Positions 7,600 through 11,475 of a stretch of DNA of 11,475 nucleotides are shown here, one piece after another (position 1 is the first letter of the stretch; each line of letters starts with the position of its first letter). Under the pieces are notes generated by a model, which saw only the letters and a list, made by a program, of their open reading frames with translations, was not told the DNA's origin and made no database searches. The position numbers and the translations under genes were made by a program. The stretch spans positions 1 to 11,475 of the forward strand of contig CAJUSN010000080.1 of assembly GCA_910589095.1 (NCBI GenBank), in the 5' to 3' direction. Source of the DNA: an uncultured Muribaculaceae bacterium (GTDB lineage: Bacteria; Bacteroidota; Bacteroidia; Bacteroidales; Muribaculaceae).

Positions 7600-8849
7600 A
7601 TGGCTTGTTCTAATCTCTGCTTTATACCGGACTGGATGGTATTGATGTTTCTGTATTTGTTGAGGTACTGTATGGCAGGAGCAGGATTAAATTTGGCCCT
7701 CATGACTGAAATCACCGCTTGAGGTATCTCCTCATCAGACTTAGCGACTTCGGCGAGTTCATTCTGTTCAAGTACCTTAATAGAATTGATTTCCGCCGGA
7801 CCTATAGCGAGTATGGGGCGCATGGCCATAAGATAGTCAATGATCTTAGTGGAGAAAGATAGACGTGTCTCGTAAATGGACTTGGAGCTGAATCCTTCAA
7901 CATGTACCAAGCAATCGGCCGTTCGTTGTATATGGCCAATTTCTGATGCGCCAACCGCTCCCGCAAGGTCAACGACACCGGTTTCGGCAAGTTTACGGTC
8001 TGTTTCTGCATCGGCACGTGAAGTAGAATAAATACATAAGCGGGCCGGGCTGGGCTGAGCTGCTATAGCTTGAGCAAGAGCTATGAGAGCTTGGCCTCGT
8101 TCTCCCCCGTAATTACCTGTAAAGACAAATGTAAATACTTTTGAAACGGACCAGTCGCGATTGGCCTGTAGAGCTGAAATGTCCACACCTTTTCCGATAA
8201 GATAAAATGGGATGGAAAATGCTTGTTGATATTCTTGCACCATATCTTCGGCAAAAGCTTCGCCATATTTCGCTTTCTTGATAAGCCTTTGAAGTTTACC
8301 TCTAAGCCACATATGATAAAGGCTTTTCATGGGTGTGGACCATGGATGCGGCGGATATGCGTAAAGTTCATCGGTGATGTGCACAACCACCGGCACCTTG
8401 GTGCGTTTTATAACGTAGCGTTGCACATCTATCATATATCCGGAGTGATAAACCGGTAAATAAAGGATATCCGGCTTAATCTCATCCAAGAATTTGGCTA
8501 TAGCATTAGATCTCCATCTGCCTATCTTCCAAATCAAATCACGACACATGTAAAAAAATGTGTGGCGCTTCTTAGGCATGTTAAATGGCAAATCGGCGTT
8601 CACTGTTGCAGTTGAGGATGATTCACCCGCAGAAATTTCATGCCCGGAAGGAGCGCCGAAGATACTGCGTAGCACGGAAGAATCAGTCATCTGATAGGCT
8701 CTGACAACAATGTCATTATTGTTAGCGCCTGATTGACAGCTAACATTGTATATCTCAACGTTTTCCATTCCGCCAAACAGATTGGAAAATGTATTTCCAA
8801 AACTGTTTGAATTATCCCATGGAGTGCGTGAAACTATGAGAATCCTCAT
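7584..8849 (-). CDS. Glycosyltransferase, GT4-like (GT-B fold)
   Basis: A 421-residue protein expected to be a GT-B glycosyltransferase. The N-terminus MRILIVSRTPWDNSNSFGNT has the beta-strand plus open glycine/serine loop that starts many GT4 enzymes. Further segments are DEIKPDILYLPVYHSGYM (122-139), VVVHITDELYAYPPHPW (154-170), donor-domain start FTFVFTGNYGGERGQALIAL (239-258) and STKIIDYLMAMRPILAIGP (333-351), the last matching the nucleotide-sugar binding region. A clear EX7E is not present, so it belongs to a divergent branch. The start is ATG 8849, 22 bases after the dehydrogenase stop. It is the first gene of the AT-rich cassette, where base composition falls below that of the two sugar-nucleotide genes. 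No donor or acceptor can be assigned. Confidence 0.84.
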   Translation of the reverse strand: MRILIVSRTPWDNSNSFGNTFSNLFGGMENVEIYNVSCQSGANNNDIVVRAYQMTDSSVLRSIFGAPSGHEISAGESSSTATVNADLPFNMPKKRHTFFYMCRDLIWKIGRWRSNAIAKFLDEIKPDILYLPVYHSGYMIDVQRYVIKRTKVPVVVHITDELYAYPPHPWSTPMKSLYHMWLRGKLQRLIKKAKYGEAFAEDMVQEYQQAFSIPFYLIGKGVDISALQANRDWSVSKVFTFVFTGNYGGERGQALIALAQAIAAQPSPARLCIYSTSRADAETDRKLAETGVVDLAGAVGASEIGHIQRTADCLVHVEGFSSKSIYETRLSFSTKIIDYLMAMRPILAIGPAEINSIKVLEQNELAEVAKSDEEIPQAVISVMRAKFNPAPAIQYLNKYRNINTIQSGIKQRLEQAICNHS

Positions 8850-8871
8850 CTTGGTGAGAGTATCAGTTTAT

Positions 8872-10146
8872 TTACAGGCGGGCGTCGACTTCGGCGGCGG
8901 GGCGGGTGGCTTTGACGTCGAAGATGACGTGGGCGGGTTTAAGGACGGTTGTGATGTCCAGGTCGGTGAATTCGCGGTGGGCTACGGCGGCGATGGCGGC
9001 ATCGAATTTTTCGTTGGCCGGGAGTTCGTTGACCACTTCAAGTCCGTATTCGTGACGCACGGCTGCGGGGTTGGCCCAGGGGTCGTAGATGGTGATGTTG
9101 AGGTTGTATTCCTGCAGTGCTTTGACTATATCAACCACCTTGGTGTTGCGCACGTCGGGGCAGTTTTCCTTGAAGGTGAATCCGAGGATAATGATGTGGC
9201 TGCCGAGTACCTGGATGCCTTTTTTGAGCATGAGCTTGATGACGCGATCAGCAACGTAGGCACCCATTCCATCGTTCATGCGGCGTCCGGCAAGGATGAT
9301 TTCGGGATTGTAACCGTGGCGTTGTGCACATTGAGCGAGGTAGTATGGATCGACTCCAATGCAGTGACCGCCAACGAGGCCGGGCTTGAATGGGAGGAAG
9401 TTCCATTTGGTTGATGCTGCATCAAGAACGTCCATTGTGTCAATGCCCATGAGGGTGAAGATTTTAGAAAGTTCGTTGACGAAGGCAATGTTGATGTCGC
9501 GCTGCGAGTTTTCAATAACTTTGGCGGCTTCGGCTACTTTGATGGTGGGTGCGAGGTGAGTTCCGGCTGTTATGACGGATGAGTACACGTCGTTGACGAG
9601 CTTGCCAATCTCGGGAGTGGAACCTGAGGTAACTTTCTTGATTTTCTCAACTGTGTGGAGTTTGTCGCCGGGGTTGATGCGCTCGGGTGAGTAGCCAGCG
9701 AAGAAGTCTTCATTGAATTTCAGGCCACTGACTTTTTCAACGACGGGTATGCACTCGTCTTCGGTCACACCGGGATAGACTGTCGACTCGTAAACCACGA
9801 TATCGCCAGGCTTGATTACCTTGCCTACGGTGGTGGAGGCTCCATAGAGGGGCGTGAGGTCGGGGTTGTTGTTCTCGTCAACGGGGGTAGGCACAGCCAC
9901 TACGTAGAAGTTGCAGTCGCGAATGTCGTCGATGTTGGCAGTGCACTTGAAGTTGTGGTTTTTGATTGCGTCCTGAAGAAGCTCGTCGCTCACTTCAAGG
10001 GTTGCGTCGTGTCCGGCCATCAGAGCTTCGCAGCGCTTGGCATTCATGTCGAAGCCAACCGTGGGGTATTTGGTGGAGAACAGACGGGCGAGTGGCAGGC
10101 CTACATAGCCGAGGCCAATGACACAGATTTTGATGTCCTGATTCAT
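8872..10146 (-). CDS. tviB: UDP-N-acetyl-D-hexosamine 6-dehydrogenase (TviB/WbpO type)
   Basis: An NAD-dependent UDP-sugar 6-dehydrogenase that oxidises UDP-GlcNAc or UDP-GalNAc to the uronic acid in two NAD+ steps, in the cytoplasm. I start it at ATG 10146 (MNQDIKICVIGLGYVGLPLA), giving 424 residues. The open frame extends 11 codons upstream, but those overlap the epimerase gene and do not resemble the family. Visible features: the NAD-binding GLGYVGLPLA (11-20), VVAVPTPVD (82-90), YESTVYPGVTEDE (119-131), GYSPERINPGD (151-161), KVAEAAKVIENSQRDINIAF (203-222), catalytic Cys262 in GLVGGHCIGVDPYYL, and GFTFKENCPDVRNTKV (322-337). These match the TviB/WbpO branch, not UDP-glucose dehydrogenase. 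The gene follows the epimerase after 17 bases. The last part of the gene is richer in G+C (about 68% near 8881-8940) than the rest. Confidence 0.94.
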   Translation of the reverse strand: MNQDIKICVIGLGYVGLPLARLFSTKYPTVGFDMNAKRCEALMAGHDATLEVSDELLQDAIKNHNFKCTANIDDIRDCNFYVVAVPTPVDENNNPDLTPLYGASTTVGKVIKPGDIVVYESTVYPGVTEDECIPVVEKVSGLKFNEDFFAGYSPERINPGDKLHTVEKIKKVTSGSTPEIGKLVNDVYSSVITAGTHLAPTIKVAEAAKVIENSQRDINIAFVNELSKIFTLMGIDTMDVLDAASTKWNFLPFKPGLVGGHCIGVDPYYLAQCAQRHGYNPEIILAGRRMNDGMGAYVADRVIKLMLKKGIQVLGSHIIILGFTFKENCPDVRNTKVVDIVKALQEYNLNITIYDPWANPAAVRHEYGLEVVNELPANEKFDAAIAAVAHREFTDLDITTVLKPAHVIFDVKATRPAAEVDARL

Positions 10147-10163
10147 GTATGTGATTTTGAAAT

Positions 10164-11138
10164 TTAGAGATTGTCCCAATACCAGTTCACGGCTTCTTTG
10201 AGGCCGAGGCGCATGGAGAATTCCGGATTGTAGCCCAGGAGATTGCGGGCTTTGTCGATAGAGGCGAGCGAATGAGGTATGTCGCCCGCGCGGTTGGGGC
10301 CGTGGGTAGGTTCTATGCCGAGGATTTCGCCATCTTTTTGGCCAAGGAATTCGCGCAGGTAGTTCACGAGTTGGTTCAGGGTGGTTCGTTCGCCGAAGGC
10401 AGTGTTGTAGATCTGATTGACAGCCGTGGGGTTGGTGGTGGTCATGGCCAGCATGTTCATCTGGATGACGTTGTCGATATAGGTGAAGTCGCGGCTATAT
10501 TCGCCATCGCCGTTGATATTTGGCGCTTCATGGTTCATGAATTTCTTGACAAAAAGAGGGATTACGGCTGCGTATGCTCCGTGTGGGTCCTGGCGACGTC
10601 CGAAAACGTTGAAGTAGCGCAGACCGATGTATTCGGTGCCGTAAGTGCGGGCAAACACATCGGCGTAAAGTTCATCCACATACTTCGTGATGGCGTAGGG
10701 CGACAGCGGCTTGCCAATCACATCTTCCACTTTGGGAAGTGAGGCTGAATCGCCGTAGGTCGACGATGAGGCTGCAAAGATGAAACGTTTCACACAGGCA
10801 TCGCGCGAGGCAACGAGCATGTTGAGGAAGCCGCCGATGTTCACGTCGTTGGTGGTGATTGGGTCATTTATGGAGCGAGGCACGGAACCAAGGGCTGCTT
10901 CGTGCATCACGAAATCCACGCCTTCAGTGGCTTTGCGGCAATCTTCAAGGTTTCTGATGTCGCCTACCTGCATTTCAAATGTTTCAGGGAAGCGGTTGAT
11001 CAAAGGAATTATGTTTTGCCACTTGCCGGTGGCGAAATTGTCGAGACATCTGACACGATAACCGTTTTCGAGCAGATGCTCGCATAGATTTGAACCGATG
11101 AAGCCTGCGCCTCCGGTCACTAACACTTTGGTTGACAT
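10164..11138 (-). CDS. tviC: UDP-N-acetylglucosamine/glucosaminuronate 4-epimerase (TviC/WbpP type)
   Basis: An extended short-chain dehydrogenase/reductase that interconverts UDP-GlcNAc with UDP-GalNAc, or their 6-carboxylated forms, through a bound NAD and a 4-keto intermediate. It has 324 residues, somewhat shorter than the usual 340 or so. Features: GGAGFIGSN (9-17) NAD-binding glycine motif, HEAALGSVPRSINDP (79-93), SSSTYGD (124-130) and the catalytic Y148xxxK152 in SPYAITKYVDE, then LRYFNVFGRRQDPHGAYAAV (173-192). The phrase ALGSVPRSI and the long ...GRRQDP...GAYAAVIP region are characteristic of the WbpP/TviC branch. Paired with the next gene it should yield UDP-GalNAcA; the order of oxidation and epimerisation differs between known systems and cannot be decided here. 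The ATG at 11138 follows an A-rich stretch. Confidence 0.93.
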   Translation of the reverse strand: MSTKVLVTGGAGFIGSNLCEHLLENGYRVRCLDNFATGKWQNIIPLINRFPETFEMQVGDIRNLEDCRKATEGVDFVMHEAALGSVPRSINDPITTNDVNIGGFLNMLVASRDACVKRFIFAASSSTYGDSASLPKVEDVIGKPLSPYAITKYVDELYADVFARTYGTEYIGLRYFNVFGRRQDPHGAYAAVIPLFVKKFMNHEAPNINGDGEYSRDFTYIDNVIQMNMLAMTTTNPTAVNQIYNTAFGERTTLNQLVNYLREFLGQKDGEILGIEPTHGPNRAGDIPHSLASIDKARNLLGYNPEFSMRLGLKEAVNWYWDNL

Positions 11139-11265
11139 ATTTTTTGCTTTATGGATTATTTCAGGGGTGTAAACGCCCTGTCACTCTCATTAAGAGTGTT
11201 ATGGCTGCTGGTTATTAGCGCGGTGGATAGTGCCACCAGTGAACTTATATTGTTGCAATGTGGTA
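11139..11265. other. Intergenic leader between antiterminator fragment and epimerase gene
   Basis: A 127-base gap with no credible coding frame and no upxZ-sized gene. On the minus strand it runs from the antiterminator stop to the epimerase ATG and contains three short inverted repeats (separate entry). I do not see a convincing Bacteroidota promoter (TTTG box at -33 with TAnnTTTG at -7), nor a T-tract terminator, so read-through from the antiterminator gene into the sugar-nucleotide genes is the simplest reading. Confidence 0.6.
11162..11237 (-). promoter_or_regulatory. Three tandem short hairpins in the leader
   Basis: In transcript order these are: GGTGG/CCACC (11237-11233 with 11226-11222, 6-base loop); CACTCT/AGAGTG (11198-11193 with 11187-11182, 5-base loop TAATG on the transcript); CAGGG/CCCTG (11180-11176 with 11166-11162, 9-base loop). 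All stems are perfect but only 5-6 base pairs. None is followed by a U run, so they are not standard intrinsic terminators. They could shape the RNA between the antiterminator gene and the operon body, or be chance. The middle hairpin is only two bases from the last, which makes a compact pair. Confidence 0.35.
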
Positions 11266-11475
11266 TCAGATATTCCGAGTGGCAATTGGGCGGAGGAGGC
11301 GGGGGTCGGTGTCGACGGTCCACTCGATGCCGGTGGCGCCGAGCAGGCGCAGGCGGTAGATGGTGCGCCCGGGCATGGCGGGGTCGGTGGCAGAGGCCGG
11401 GGCGGGTCGCGTGATGGCGTGGGCCACGGTGGCGCTGTAGCCGGCAAAGTCGCCGCCTATCACTTCCACGCGGTC
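11266..11475 (-). CDS. upxY: Probable UpxY/NusG-family transcription antiterminator, C-terminal KOW region (5' part outside window)
   Basis: An open frame enters from the right edge and ends at TGA 11268-11266, giving 69 residues. It begins DRVEVIGGDFAGYSATVAHA, which fits the KOW motif of NusG-like proteins (..DrV.V..G.F.G..g.V...). It ends with YRLRLLGATGIEWTVDTD and LLRPI, resembling the closing strands and ...i.p.ll.pi tail of Bacteroides UpxY proteins. Between the two is a Pro/Ala/Thr-rich stretch TRPAPASATDPAMPG, longer than the usual hairpin turn. UpxY proteins are normally encoded at the start of capsule operons and prevent early termination in their own leader, which matches this position. 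The base composition is very rich in G+C (46 of 60 bases in 11341-11400), and antisense frames are open across it too. The assignment rests on a short C-terminus plus context. Confidence 0.58.
   Translation of the reverse strand, partial: DRVEVIGGDFAGYSATVAHAITRPAPASATDPAMPGRTIYRLRLLGATGIEWTVDTDPRLLRPIATRNI

Noticed and set aside
8746..9414. 222-residue open frame on the plus strand
   Set aside because: It is antisense to the well-supported dehydrogenase and GT4 genes, spans their junction, and its Gly/Val/Asp-rich composition is what the complement of codon-biased genes produces.
10272..10742. 156-residue open frame on the plus strand
   Set aside because: Antisense shadow of the epimerase gene; no recognisable domain and low-complexity Val/Gly/Asp composition.
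11351..11361. GGCGGTAG string resembling the ops/JUMPStart core bound by RfaH
   Set aside because: It is on the plus strand, antisense to the operon, and lies inside the coding region where it is simply the complement of Ile-Tyr-Arg codons. It is not in a leader on the transcribed strand.
11151..11414. 87-residue plus-strand and 82-residue minus-strand frames in the right end
   Set aside because: Both are Pro/Arg/Gly-rich readings of the G+C-rich antiterminator end in wrong frames; the frame with KOW-like residues explains the segment better.
1..11475. Search for invertible promoters, CRISPR arrays, tRNAs, insertion sequences or transposases
   Set aside because: I saw no long inverted repeats flanking a promoter-like segment, no regularly spaced direct repeats, no tRNA-like cloverleaf and no transposase or integrase motifs on either strand by eye.

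Overview
The window is part of a surface-polysaccharide (capsule or exopolysaccharide) locus. Every gene lies on the minus strand, so transcription runs from the right edge to the left. The organism is most likely a gut Bacteroidales, perhaps Muribaculaceae. This is inferred from the UpxY-type antiterminator fragment at the head of the locus, the lack of clear Shine-Dalgarno sequences before most genes, and the Wzx/EpsG-type Wzy gene set. No marker gene fixes the taxon.

In transcription order: (1) the C-terminal KOW region of a probable UpxY/NusG-family antiterminator (11475-11266), cut by the window edge; (2) a 127-base gap with three short hairpins; (3) a TviC/WbpP-type epimerase and a TviB/WbpO-type dehydrogenase, which together should supply UDP-N-acetylgalactosaminuronic acid; (4) an AT-rich cassette from about 8849 to the left edge. 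The cassette holds a GT4-like glycosyltransferase, a GT2, a second GT4, a second GT2 broken by a 9-base G tract, an EpsG-type polymerase (Wzy), a third GT-B glycosyltransferase, a hexapeptide-repeat acyltransferase and a Wzx flippase cut by the left edge. Genes overlap by 4, 4, 16 and 22 bases or are separated by only 1 to 48 bases, so this looks like one long operon.

The genes read as a Wzx/Wzy-dependent pathway. The nucleotide-sugar enzymes make an acidic amino sugar, four or five glycosyltransferases build the repeat unit on a lipid carrier, the acyltransferase decorates it, Wzx flips it and Wzy polymerises it. No initiating sugar-phosphate transferase, Wzz/Wzc or Wza is visible here, so these are presumably outside the window.

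The most notable signal is a run of nine G (minus strand, 5143-5135) inside the second GT2 gene, between the NDGS and DSDD motifs. With nine G the protein stops after 70 residues. With eight (or eleven) G it reads through as a complete 334-residue GT2 enzyme, almost the same length as the intact GT2 upstream (333). This is the expected form of a slipped-strand phase-variable glycosyltransferase caught in the OFF state, though a homopolymer sequencing error gives the same picture. Base composition also changes sharply: about 75% G+C in the antiterminator end, near 50% in most of the sugar-nucleotide genes, and roughly 35-45% in the glycosyltransferase cassette.
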